From contig JAQUGA010000011.1 in assembly GCA_028684405.1 (NCBI GenBank), positions 1-26,135 on the forward strand: a stretch of 26,135 bases of DNA. Reading direction: 5' to 3'. The DNA is from Bacteroidales bacterium (GTDB lineage: Bacteria > Bacteroidota > Bacteroidia > Bacteroidales > WCHB1-69). The translations under genes and the position numbers were made by a program. The notes under the pieces are model-generated. The model had not been told where the DNA came from, ran no database searches, and worked only from the letters and a program-made list of their open reading frames with translations. Of the stretch, positions 16,855 to 23,984 are shown piece after piece (position 1 is the first letter of the stretch; each line of letters starts with the position of its first letter).

Positions 16855-17424
16855 TTATTTGTGGGGTATAATGCCGTATACAAAAAAATCGGTCAGAGCC
16901 ATAATTACCGACTGAGGCGAGTCGTATAGTTTTATCACTTCGGGGTCGTTCATCAATCCTGTTAATTTTTGAGATAAAATAAATATTAGAGATGGGCTAA
17001 TATCTTTACGAAACCATCCCTTTTTTTGCGCAAACTCGAAATCAGCAATGACGGATTTCCACACTTGTTTGGTTTTTTCTTCAATAAACTCTTTTAAACC
17101 TAATTCGGTGTCGGAATAAAAATCATATACAAAATCACTGCTTATATTATTCGTACTTTCCAATTTAAGTTGTAAGATTTTTTTTATTTTTTCTTCTGCA
17201 CTTGTATTTTCTCTGATAATTTTGTGGAAATCTGAAATACCTTTATCAATTAACATCTCATACACCGACTTTGCCAATTCAATTTTATTGGGATAAAATT
17301 TATAGAATGTCATCTTACTCACTTTCGCAGTTTTGCAAATTTCCTCTACGCTAACACGTTTAAAACCATGCTTATAGAATAAATCCTTGGCAACATTTGT
17401 GATTGATTTTTGTTTTTTATTCAT
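16855..17424 (-). CDS. TetR-family transcriptional regulator
   Basis: 189 residues from the chosen start. The N-terminal helix-turn-helix is clear: AKDLFYKHGFKRVSVEEICK, then KVSKMTFYKFYPNK (about residues 12-47), with the usual Tyr/Phe-rich recognition helix. The C-terminal ligand domain is all helical and diverged, as is normal. These proteins are usually repressors released by a small hydrophobic ligand. It is the first gene of the operon, 4 bases ahead of the barrel gene, so it probably represses itself and the transporter. An upstream ATG at 17451 is in frame, but the start at 17424 is preferred. The -7-like box at 17459-17466 would leave the longer form almost leaderless, and MNKKQKS fits family N-termini. 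Confidence 0.9.
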   Translation of the reverse strand: MNKKQKSITNVAKDLFYKHGFKRVSVEEICKTAKVSKMTFYKFYPNKIELAKSVYEMLIDKGISDFHKIIRENTSAEEKIKKILQLKLESTNNISSDFVYDFYSDTELGLKEFIEEKTKQVWKSVIADFEFAQKKGWFRKDISPSLIFILSQKLTGLMNDPEVIKLYDSPQSVIMALTDFFVYGIIPHK

Positions 17425-17441
17425 CTTATTAACAATTAAAC

Positions 17442-17466
17442 ACATTACCATAACAATGTAAATATA
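17442..17466 (-). promoter_or_regulatory. Candidate tetR operon promoter and operator
   Basis: TATATTTA on the minus strand (17459-17466) resembles the -7 box. Directly downstream, over the expected transcription start, lies the perfect inverted repeat ACATT-8-AATGT (17442-17446 and 17455-17459). A second, weaker repeat GTATA-5-TATAC is at 17494-17508. An operator over the start site would suit autorepression by the TetR protein. The arms are short and AT-rich, so chance is possible. Confidence 0.33.
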
Positions 17467-17569
17467 CGAAATGTTTCTAATAAAACGAAAATCGTATACT
17501 ATTTATACTTTATATAAATAATAATAGTTCTTTTTACCCAAGGCTTGGCGATTCACAACTATTGATTAA

Positions 17570-17620
17570 AACAAAAAAGCCCACAAATAAGACCTCATTT
17601 GGTCTACCTTGTAGGCTTTT
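17570..17620 (-). terminator. Rho-independent terminator of the barrel-PCMD operon
   Basis: Three stacked stem segments are visible: AAAAGCC with GGCTTTT (17575-17581 and 17614-17620), ACAA with TTGT inside it, and AGACC with GGTCT at the core. On the minus strand the stem is followed by a T-run (TTTTTTGTTTT). It lies about 60 bases past the PCMD stop codon and insulates the tetR promoter from read-through. Confidence 0.7.
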
Positions 17621-17644
17621 AAACTGAATAATGTATAATTATCA

Positions 17645-17671
17645 CCTTAGAAAACTTTCAATTTTCTAAGG
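17645..17671. repeat. Perfect 10-base inverted repeat after the PCMD gene
   Basis: CCTTAGAAAA (17645-17654) and TTTTCTAAGG (17662-17671) pair perfectly around a 7-base loop, 10 bases past the PCMD stop codon and ahead of the terminator. No T-run follows it on the minus strand. It may protect the 3' end of the message or act as a first, weak terminator. Confidence 0.6.
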
Positions 17672-17681
17672 AACCACTTGG

Positions 17682-18848
17682 CTAATAAATCAGCTTAAAA
17701 TTATCAACGATTAACTTACTGCCGGGTGCTCCGATAAAATAATCGCCTTGATAGCTCGATGTGAATGTTACTAGAATATGTGTCGGAGTTTCTGTCGCAA
17801 TGTCGCCCCAAACTGCATATGGCATTTCAGCGGGGTTTGTTGCTGCCTGATTTCCATCCACTCCAAATTTGAGCACTCTTTTTTCATGATCTTCTAGACC
17901 CGCAGGTGCAGAGCCGTATGCATATTTAATATCTTTAACGATGGTTTTCCATTCCGTTTGCACATCACCACTTCTAAACCAAGCAACACCTAGACGTTTT
18001 ACCTGATTGCCTTCTCTTTTCTCTAAAATAAGATACATGTCCAATTTATCTTCCCCAGCAACAGGATTCAGCTTGCCATCCAATAGACCAGGGGCGGGCG
18101 TGTATTTATAATCAACTTGAAATGATGTGGGTTTTCCCGAATAAGGATATCCAAAAACCGAATGAGCATCGAACAAATTAGCAATTACAAATGCACCTAA
18201 ATAAATATTTCCGGCTGCTATTCCTTTGTGGCCACCAATGGCTCCTGCAGCAAGCGGTCCCATATTTTGAGTTGTTAGCTCGGCAGCATATTTATTGGGT
18301 CCGGTTTGATGACGAACCGATGGAAAATCGGCAGTTGAGCCTAGTTTTTTAGCACTTGCTACACCCTGATTGCCAGTAGCCCAGGTTTTTTCCTGATCGT
18401 TTTCCCCAATTTCAAAATACGATATTTGGCTTTGAGAGGTTTCATACCATAAGTCAAAACTACTATTCGGAAGTTGGAATCCGCTTGTATCTTCACCATT
18501 ACCACTATTACTAACCACAATAACTTTTACGTAATAGACTTTACTACTGCCATCTTCGGCATAGACGGTATATGGTACAGGCTGAGAGAAGTCTTGCTTT
18601 TCGCCCACTTTAGGAGAAACACTTGCATAATCAGACACTTTTATACTTGAAGCACTCAAATATAACGAATTATTATCGGGTACATGCACAAAAATACTGT
18701 CGCCCTTAAACTGGGTGGCGCCCATTTGTTTTTCAATTATAAACTCAATAATCTCTTTTTCTGACAATTTTCCAAAATATTCTTTGGTCGAACATCCACT
18801 AAAAATGAATCCTATAATGAATAAGAAACCGATTGTTTTTTTTATCAT
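17682..18848 (-). CDS. PCMD-domain surface lipoprotein
   Basis: 388 residues. The signal peptide ends in the lipobox FSGC, so Cys19 should be lipidated. Residues of about 25-115 form a small beta-sandwich ending in PYTVYAEDGSSKVYYVKVIV, a repeat type common in Bacteroidota surface proteins. After a Ser/Gly/Asn linker comes a PCMD domain ('putative carbohydrate metabolism') of about 255 residues. Its typical runs include NSSFDLWYE, FPSVRHQTG, NIYLGAFVIANLFDAHSVFG, GKPTSFQVDYKY, LGVAWFRSGD and the closing FTSSYQGDYFIGAPGS-LIVDNFKLIY. That domain is a lectin-like jelly roll in known structures, and its role is not established. It is 11 bases downstream of an outer-membrane barrel gene and is therefore probably co-expressed and surface exposed. 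No TonB receptor, SusD or glycosidase is beside it, so a polysaccharide locus is not supported. Confidence 0.83.
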   Translation of the reverse strand: MIKKTIGFLFIIGFIFSGCSTKEYFGKLSEKEIIEFIIEKQMGATQFKGDSIFVHVPDNNSLYLSASSIKVSDYASVSPKVGEKQDFSQPVPYTVYAEDGSSKVYYVKVIVVSNSGNGEDTSGFQLPNSSFDLWYETSQSQISYFEIGENDQEKTWATGNQGVASAKKLGSTADFPSVRHQTGPNKYAAELTTQNMGPLAAGAIGGHKGIAAGNIYLGAFVIANLFDAHSVFGYPYSGKPTSFQVDYKYTPAPGLLDGKLNPVAGEDKLDMYLILEKREGNQVKRLGVAWFRSGDVQTEWKTIVKDIKYAYGSAPAGLEDHEKRVLKFGVDGNQAATNPAEMPYAVWGDIATETPTHILVTFTSSYQGDYFIGAPGSKLIVDNFKLIY

Positions 18849-18859
18849 GATTTTATTTT

Positions 18860-19645
18860 TTAAAAATAATAAGAGAAACCAAATCCTACTTTTAACAAAT
18901 CAAATTTTAGATTTAAGTCGGTATATTTATTTTTTGAATCTGCTTTCTGATCGGCTTCCGATGGGAGGTTATTTGGGGGATACGTATAACTCACATCTTC
19001 ACTAGAATGGGAAAGCCCTAAGACTCCCATATTAATGTCGAATGTAAAATTATCTGTAAAAAAGATAAGAATACCAGGTCTAATGTTTAAGCCGAAACTG
19101 TGCTTCATAGAGTATTTACGTTCTAAAGCACTGCCAACATAAGTTTCGGAAGGTCCGTTTTCGTAGCCATAAAACAGCTCTGTTTGATTGGTTATAAAGA
19201 AAACATTGCTAGATGACGCAGGAACGTGGTTTTTGATAAACCCTACCACGCCATAGCTTCTTTCGTAATTTCTAATTTCTTTTTGAAATGATTTATTTAG
19301 TAAGTCGACCACTAAATCAAATTTAGATTCTCCCACTTGAAGTGCTAATCCTACACTAAAATTCTCCTTAAAAAAATACGAACCTTCCAGTCGTAAATTG
19401 AAAGCTCGCTGATCAAAGGAAACCACATCGGCCAATAATAGATCGATGTTGGAAACATTATTGGATTTGGCTGAAATGGTTCCACCGAGCGACCAAACTC
19501 CTTTTGTCAACTGTTTGCCTGCCGAATACAAAGAAAACTTTGAATGACGGCCGTCCTTGCCTTTTGGCGGCTCAACTTCGTTTTGACTGAATGAAACATT
19601 TGCAAAAAAACATGCAAAAAATAAAAGCAGAAAATATTTTTTCAT
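18860..19645 (-). CDS. Outer-membrane beta-barrel protein (OmpW/OmpX-like size)
   Basis: 261 residues. It has a signal peptide (about 1-20, ending NVSFSQ). A mature protein of amphipathic strands of 9-11 residues follows, separated by turns or polar loops, finishing with the barrel signature GFGFSYYF with a terminal Phe. This fits an 8-10 strand barrel. A charged, proline-containing loop (about 220-240, including NNLPSEADQKADSKNKYT) is probably external. It is the first gene of an operon with the PCMD lipoprotein. It has no recognisable specific family, and the function could be structural, adhesive or a docking site for the lipoprotein. Confidence 0.75.
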   Translation of the reverse strand: MKKYFLLLFFACFFANVSFSQNEVEPPKGKDGRHSKFSLYSAGKQLTKGVWSLGGTISAKSNNVSNIDLLLADVVSFDQRAFNLRLEGSYFFKENFSVGLALQVGESKFDLVVDLLNKSFQKEIRNYERSYGVVGFIKNHVPASSSNVFFITNQTELFYGYENGPSETYVGSALERKYSMKHSFGLNIRPGILIFFTDNFTFDINMGVLGLSHSSEDVSYTYPPNNLPSEADQKADSKNKYTDLNLKFDLLKVGFGFSYYF

Positions 19646-19692
19646 ATTCGTTATTTTTTCACAAAGGTACTTAATTTTGGTATTTCTGATTC

Positions 19693-19725
19693 CAAATATA
19701 ACTATTTGTTAGGATTATTTACAAA
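19693..19725 (-). promoter_or_regulatory. Promoter of the barrel-PCMD operon
   Basis: On the minus strand TTTG (19722-19725) is followed after 21 bases by TATATTTG (19693-19700), a full match to the Bacteroidota consensus, giving a leader of about 40 bases. A second -7 box, TACCTTTG at 19662-19669, lies closer to the start codon and could be a second start point. Confidence 0.6.
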
Positions 19726-19941
19726 ACGTCTAAAGCTAAGTCTATTTGTTAAACAATTAAGCGTTCATTGTTTTAAAAATTCAAGAAAGTGCAATTGAGG
19801 AAGCGACTTTTCTCAAAACTTAAATTCAAGTAATAGATGACTGAAATCAAAATCATTGAGACATTAAGCACTTATGAAAAAGTCTTTAATAGCATTTGAG
19901 AAATTTGATTTGCAAACGATATCTTTGAATGATGAATAAAT

Positions 19942-21396
19942 TTACAGAATGGGTGCAAAGAGTCGTAACATTTTTTCATAAAGATGGATATACTTGGGTC
20001 TGTTAAGCCAATCCGTAGGATTAATTTCGCGAGAATGTTCCAAATCATTATAAAATGATTTTTTCAGCTTGTCTGTTACACTTTTACTATATAGCATTGC
20101 GTTGACTTCAAAATTCAGATCAAAGCTTCGATAGTCTAGGTTTGCAGAGCCCACCACAGACAAAACATCGTCGACAATCAAAACTTTGGCATGCACAAAG
20201 CCCTTTTGGTATTCGAATATTCGGACTCCTTGTCGCAGAAGCTCTGTATAGTATGAACGAGCAGCGGAATTTACGAACATCGAATCAGAAACTCCAGGTA
20301 TCAAAAGTATTATTTCAATACCACTTTTGGCGGCAATAATGAGCGAATCCATCAAGCTTTCTCCAGGAATAAAATAGGGCGTGGTCATCAACACCTGTTT
20401 TTTGGCCGAGCCGATGGCCTTCATCATAGAATAGAAAATAACGGGCAATTTTGAGTCAGGTCCAGAAGACACAATCTGAACCAATTCTTCCTCTATAGCT
20501 ACCTCTTCAGGATAATTTGGAAAATAATCTGGCTTAAATTGAAGTTTGTTTTTGGCACTAAAATTCCAATCGCAGAGAAAGAGATATTGAAGATAAAAGG
20601 TCGAAGGTCCATCTATCATTAGATGGGTGTCTCGCCAATATAAATTGTCTTTTTTGGGAACTTCATTTCTATATCTATCACTTATATTGATGCCTCCAAT
20701 AAAGGATTTTTTACCATCTATTACGATGATTTTTCTATGGTTTCTATAATTTAGTTGGCTGGCAAAGGTATACCATTTTATTTTATAAAATGGAGCAGTT
20801 TGAACTCCATTTTCTTCCAATCTTTTAATAAAATTCTTACCCAAAGCATGGCTTCCAAAATCGTCATACATAAACCGTACTTCTATCCCTTCTTGTGCCT
20901 TTTTAATTAACATGTCTGCAATAGAATTTCCAGTTTCATCATTTTCGTAAATATAATATTCAAGATGAATGTGCGATTTTGCATTTTCCAATGCTTCTAA
21001 TAAAACGGGAAACTTTTGTTCGCCATTCAGAAGAAGTTTAAGAGAATTATTTCCAGTTAAAGGACTCGTACTCGTGTTTTGGATAAAGCGAGCCATATTA
21101 TGATAATCTGAAGACAAAAGACCCGAATGTATGACCTGCTCCGAGTAATTTCGAGCCTGGTACAGAATTTCCTGACGAAGTGCCTCATCCTCCACTATTT
21201 TCCGACTGTATAGCTTGCGTTTTCGATAGTTGACACCAAAGAAAAGATAAAAAATCATTCCAACAAAAGGAATTAAAATGATAAATAAAATATAAGCCAA
21301 TGCCTTTACTCCACTTCGTGTATCGAGCAAAACACGAAAAATAACCAAAAGTATAATAACAACGTAAACTATTTCGAACAAAAGCACCCATTTCAT
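19942..21396 (-). CDS. cls: Cardiolipin synthase-type phospholipase D protein
   Basis: 484 residues from the chosen start. Two membrane helices at the N-terminus are followed by a basic stretch (YRKRKLYSRK) and two phospholipase D halves. The catalytic HKD motifs are complete: the first is HRKIIVID (about residues 220-227), followed by the glycine-rich FIGGINISDRY; the second is HAKVLIVD (about 402-409), followed by VVGSANLDYRSF. Bacterial ClsA-type enzymes condense two phosphatidylglycerols into cardiolipin and glycerol at the inner membrane. The length and two-helix anchor match this type. An ATG at 21405, three codons upstream, is equally possible. The neighbouring DUF308 gene is on the same strand, about 130 bases upstream. 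No convincing promoter was found in the gap. Confidence 0.92.
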   Translation of the reverse strand: MKWVLLFEIVYVVIILLVIFRVLLDTRSGVKALAYILFIILIPFVGMIFYLFFGVNYRKRKLYSRKIVEDEALRQEILYQARNYSEQVIHSGLLSSDYHNMARFIQNTSTSPLTGNNSLKLLLNGEQKFPVLLEALENAKSHIHLEYYIYENDETGNSIADMLIKKAQEGIEVRFMYDDFGSHALGKNFIKRLEENGVQTAPFYKIKWYTFASQLNYRNHRKIIVIDGKKSFIGGINISDRYRNEVPKKDNLYWRDTHLMIDGPSTFYLQYLFLCDWNFSAKNKLQFKPDYFPNYPEEVAIEEELVQIVSSGPDSKLPVIFYSMMKAIGSAKKQVLMTTPYFIPGESLMDSLIIAAKSGIEIILLIPGVSDSMFVNSAARSYYTELLRQGVRIFEYQKGFVHAKVLIVDDVLSVVGSANLDYRSFDLNFEVNAMLYSKSVTDKLKKSFYNDLEHSREINPTDWLNRPKYIHLYEKMLRLFAPIL

Positions 21397-21526
21397 AAAA
21401 TACATTTTTTAGATGGACAAAAAATCTCAAGCTTTTTTTCAGTTTATACTTACATGTAACAAACTATTCGTCTTTTTATAAACAGCATTCATTCAAATGG
21501 ATATATTTGAAAAATACAATCCAGTT

Positions 21527-22165
21527 TTATTGAATCCATTCCTCACGGATTTCATCCATTAGGCTGTCATATTTTTCTTTTAATTTTGCAGATATTTTCT
21601 TCGCTGATATGTGTAATTTCCTTAATTGGAAAGCAAAATAGATACTAAAAAAGCCTGCAAAAAGGAAGCTTAACCCAATTAGAATAACAATACTCAATCC
21701 TGCAAATACGGGATTCCAGATTAAAATAAATGAAAAAACTGCTCCTAAGATTCCAAATGTTAAGAGTCCTCCCCAATTTTTATTTCCGTATTTTTTAATA
21801 TCCAAAGCAAAGCTGATGGCCGCAATTGAACGAAAAAGAAAAATAAAACCAATGTATAAAGCCAAGGTTAAGGTTGAAACAGCAGGATTTATCAACAACA
21901 AAACCCCCACAATAAAAGTAATAATGCCTAAAGCCAAGGTCCAACCCCAGCTTTCGATTTGGTTTCGATTGCCAATTGCTAATACGATCTCAGAAAATCC
22001 ACCTAATAAAAAGGACAATGCAAAAAGAATAGACAAAGCTAAAAAAGAAGCTTCGGGCGAAACAAAGGCCACTACACTAACGAATACGAATAATAATCCA
22101 ACAATAAGTGGGATATACCAATACTTAATTGCGTCTTTGAATGATTTTAAAAAAAAAGTTTCCAT
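21527..22165 (-). CDS. HdeD/DUF308-family membrane protein
   Basis: 212 residues with six hydrophobic segments, at about 17-35, 40-62, 74-92, 96-118, 128-147 and 150-173. These are arranged as three repeats of a two-helix unit, each with a glycine-rich start (GLLFVFVSVVAF, GIITFIVGVLLLINP, GILGAVFSFILIWNP) and the typical NP turn. This is the pattern of the DUF308/HdeD family. E. coli HdeD is linked to acid resistance at high cell density, but most members have no known role. A charged C-terminal helix of about 35 residues is cytoplasmic. The frame is open to an ATG at 22213; the start at 22165 is preferred because it puts the first helix near the N-terminus and leaves out a polar tail that does not resemble the family. 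Confidence 0.85.
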   Translation of the reverse strand: METFFLKSFKDAIKYWYIPLIVGLLFVFVSVVAFVSPEASFLALSILFALSFLLGGFSEIVLAIGNRNQIESWGWTLALGIITFIVGVLLLINPAVSTLTLALYIGFIFLFRSIAAISFALDIKKYGNKNWGGLLTFGILGAVFSFILIWNPVFAGLSIVILIGLSFLFAGFFSIYFAFQLRKLHISAKKISAKLKEKYDSLMDEIREEWIQ

Positions 22166-22515
22166 ACTGTTTATAATTTTATGGTTGATACTCAAAACAA
22201 AATCTGATTTCACAGCGAAAGTTAAACAAATTAATTGATTAAGAGTTCGTTAATTTTAAAAAATAGTATTATTTTTAATATTTTAAGAAGTTGTCGATTG
22301 TGGAACAAAATGCCTCCAGTTTTGATCCGACCGCAATAAGTGGATTTTAAAGTTACAATAAAAGAGTTTTCTATTTGCATATATGGTGGATTTAACACTA
22401 CATTGTTCAAAAAAGTTATTTGTGGTTTCATGTAATTATTTCTTAACTTTGTTTGTGGTTTTTCAAAATTTGATGATTGACCTGACCACAATCCATAAAC
22501 AGAAAGAAAAACGAG
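22166..22515. other. Divergent intergenic region, no gene seen
   Basis: 350 bases between the divergent DUF308 and CMD genes. Apart from the CMD promoter near its right end it contains only AT-rich sequence without a credible coding frame. On the minus strand a TAACTTTC in its left part resembles a -7 box for the DUF308 gene but is not strong enough to call. Confidence 0.5.
22419..22451 (+). promoter_or_regulatory. Promoter of the CMD-DsrE operon
   Basis: TTTG (22419-22422) is followed after 21 bases by TAACTTTG (22444-22451), a full match to the -33/-7 consensus. The leader to the ATG at 22516 would be about 58 bases. Confidence 0.58.
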
Positions 22516-23169
22516 ATGACAACCGAAAAAGTAAAAATTGAAATTCCTGAATCCATGCGTTCACAAATGGAGTTTAAACGTAAATTCACTTTACTGGAAC
22601 TGTATCGAGCCTTCTTTTTTGTTCCAAGGGCAATTTCAAGGTTGTCAAAAAATAATAAAAGCAAATTAGTGGATCCTCATTTTGTTGAACGTTTGCAATT
22701 GTCAGTTACAGAGGTAAATGGATGTCCCGCCTGTTCATATCAGCATACCAAAATGGCTTTAAAACAAGGCATGAGCAACGAAGAGATAAGCAGTTTTTTG
22801 GTTGGAGATGATAATTTTATCAAACCCGAAGAAGCCACAGCCATCATTTTCGCTCAACATTTTGCTGATTTGAGAGGATTTCCCAAGAAATATGCGTTCG
22901 ATTCCATTGTAAAAGAATATGGTGAAAAAAAGGCTCAAGTTATTCTTTCGGCGTGTCAAGTGATGATTGCAGGGAATATGTACGGGATTCCATACAGTGC
23001 CTTTCAATCTAGGATTAAAGGAAAACCATACAAAGACAGCAATTTATTTTTTGAAATAGGAATGCTTGTTTTAGGCGTTCTGTGTTTGCCTTTTGCCATT
23101 GTTCACGGATTATTAAGAGCATTGATTGGGATGGCAAATCAGCGATTTGATAAAAGCACAAGCGAATAA
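22516..23169 (+). CDS. AhpD-like carboxymuconolactone decarboxylase-family protein with membrane tail
   Basis: 217 residues. The all-helical CMD core (about 25-165) carries the redox motif CPACSYQH: Cys70, Cys73 and His77, with the CxxCxxxH spacing of AhpD. AhpD-type members are thiol peroxidases or reductants, and this motif argues for that chemistry rather than for gamma-carboxymuconolactone decarboxylation, whose enzymes lack the Cys pair. The last 40 residues (about 178-205) form a strongly hydrophobic segment, so the protein is probably a tail-anchored membrane protein with the redox core in the cytoplasm. It leads an operon, with a DsrE-like gene starting 48 bases downstream. The physiological substrate cannot be told from the sequence. 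Confidence 0.85.
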   Translation: MTTEKVKIEIPESMRSQMEFKRKFTLLELYRAFFFVPRAISRLSKNNKSKLVDPHFVERLQLSVTEVNGCPACSYQHTKMALKQGMSNEEISSFLVGDDNFIKPEEATAIIFAQHFADLRGFPKKYAFDSIVKEYGEKKAQVILSACQVMIAGNMYGIPYSAFQSRIKGKPYKDSNLFFEIGMLVLGVLCLPFAIVHGLLRALIGMANQRFDKSTSE

Positions 23170-23217
23170 AAACAAATTATAAAATAGATTGTTTCAAATA
23201 AAAATTAAAAACAAGAT

Positions 23218-23574
23218 ATGAAAATACTTATTATTTTTAACCGTGAACCCTATGATGGCACGGATGTAACATGGAACGGACTAAGACTTGCCGAAACATT
23301 GCGTAAGAATGAACAAGAAGTAAGAATTTTTCTTATGAACGATTCCGTTGATTTAGCTAGAGATGTGTGTAAAGCACCAGACAGTTACGATCAAGATTTA
23401 TCGCAAATGCTAAAAGATTTAATTTCCAAGGGTGTTCTCGTAAAAGTCTGCGGAACTTGTATGGCTCGTTGCGGAGTTTATAAAAACCATCCCTATTTTG
23501 ATGGAGCCGAAAAATCGACCATGGGTGAATTGGCTAATTGGGTTGTTGACAGCGACAAAGTATTGACTTTCTAG
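23218..23574 (+). CDS. DsrE/DsrF-family sulfur-relay-like protein
   Basis: 118 residues with the small alpha/beta fold of the DsrE family. The start MKILIIFNREPYDGTDVTWN places a strand and the substrate loop at the N-terminus. LRLAETLRK and RIFLMNDSVDLA are the first helix and second strand. The family's cysteine loop appears as CGTCMARCG (Cys78, Cys81, Cys85), with a further Cys51 before it. DsrE/TusD proteins pass persulfide sulfur through a single conserved Cys. Here the cluster of three may also allow disulfide chemistry. Co-transcription with the CMD-domain redox protein suggests thiol or persulfide handling. Stand-alone members of this size are common and mostly uncharacterised. Confidence 0.85.
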   Translation: MKILIIFNREPYDGTDVTWNGLRLAETLRKNEQEVRIFLMNDSVDLARDVCKAPDSYDQDLSQMLKDLISKGVLVKVCGTCMARCGVYKNHPYFDGAEKSTMGELANWVVDSDKVLTF

Positions 23575-23630
23575 GATTTAAACCTAAGAGATTAATTCCT
23601 TATTCCCGCTTAATTAATTCGTTTGTTTTG

Positions 23631-23671
23631 TCAATATTTTTCCCCCTGCCCCCTAAAGGGAAAAATATTGA
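23631..23671. repeat. Extragenic palindrome 1
   Basis: TCAATATTTTTCCC (23631-23644) and GGGAAAAATATTGA (23658-23671) pair perfectly over 14 bases around a C-rich loop, 56 bases past the DsrE stop codon. It may also end the CMD-DsrE message. The core CCCCCTAAAGGG type of sequence resembles dispersed palindromic repeats in this phylum (recollection, not checked). Confidence 0.7.
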
Positions 23672-23694
23672 AAACCATGATTTAATCAATTGAA

Positions 23695-23738
23695 TTTCAA
23701 TACTCCCCTTTCAGGGCTTAGGGGTAAGAGTATTGAAA
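23695..23738. repeat. Extragenic palindrome 2, inverted relative of palindrome 1
   Basis: TTTCAATACTC (23695-23705) and GAGTATTGAAA (23728-23738) pair perfectly over 11 bases, with CCCC and GGGG facing each other inside. Read in reverse complement, the core (CCCCTAAGCCCTGAAAGGGG) resembles the core of palindrome 1, and both share TCAATA-type outer arms. Confidence 0.7.
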
Positions 23739-23920
23739 ATAACTAATAAATATCAAAACAAAAAAACTAAGCCCCTTTTCTCTTACCAATGTAAATATCA
23801 ATTAATCTTTACATTACATTAATTGCTATTATTTTTATCGGACAACAATCATCTATAATCAAATAATTATTTTGAATGTTTATAAACAAAAAGAATATTG
23901 TTAATTTATTAGGAAAATGT

Positions 23921-23984
23921 TACGCGAAATGCGTATAATTTAAAATTATCTATTATATTTGCAACAATTTTATTTTAAATTGTT
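23921..23984 (+). promoter_or_regulatory. Promoter and candidate operators of the beta-helix operon
   Basis: TATATTTG (23954-23961) is a consensus -7 box, 85 bases ahead of the start codon. No TTTG is present at -33; the palindrome TACGC-5-GCGTA (23921-23935) occupies that place. Immediately after the -7 box, AACAATTT-6-AAATTGTT (23963-23984) is a perfect 8-base inverted repeat covering the expected start site and early leader. A missing -33 box replaced by a palindrome would suit an activated promoter. Confidence 0.45.

Noticed and set aside
16851..16883. Longer start for the barrel gene at 16883, overlapping tetR
   Set aside because: The signal peptide begins at the ATG at 16850; the extra residues are not signal-like and would overlap tetR.
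11785..17424. Interpreting the ABC operon as a MacAB-type macrolide exporter
   Set aside because: No MacA-like membrane fusion protein is present, the ATPase and permease are separate, and there are two different permeases; the LolCDE-like reading fits better.
19837..19899. Short plus-strand frame of 20 codons (MTEIKIIETLSTYEKVFNSI) upstream of the barrel operon
   Set aside because: It looks protein-like in composition but is too short to support as a gene or as a remnant without a database search.
22231..22491. Possible 86-codon minus-strand gene in the DUF308-CMD gap
   Set aside because: Low-complexity composition, no recognisable family, and it overlaps the CMD promoter; better read as non-coding.
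23575..23840. CRISPR array or tRNA in the palindrome-rich gap
   Set aside because: The palindromes are not regularly spaced direct repeats, and no cloverleaf or T-loop pattern is present.
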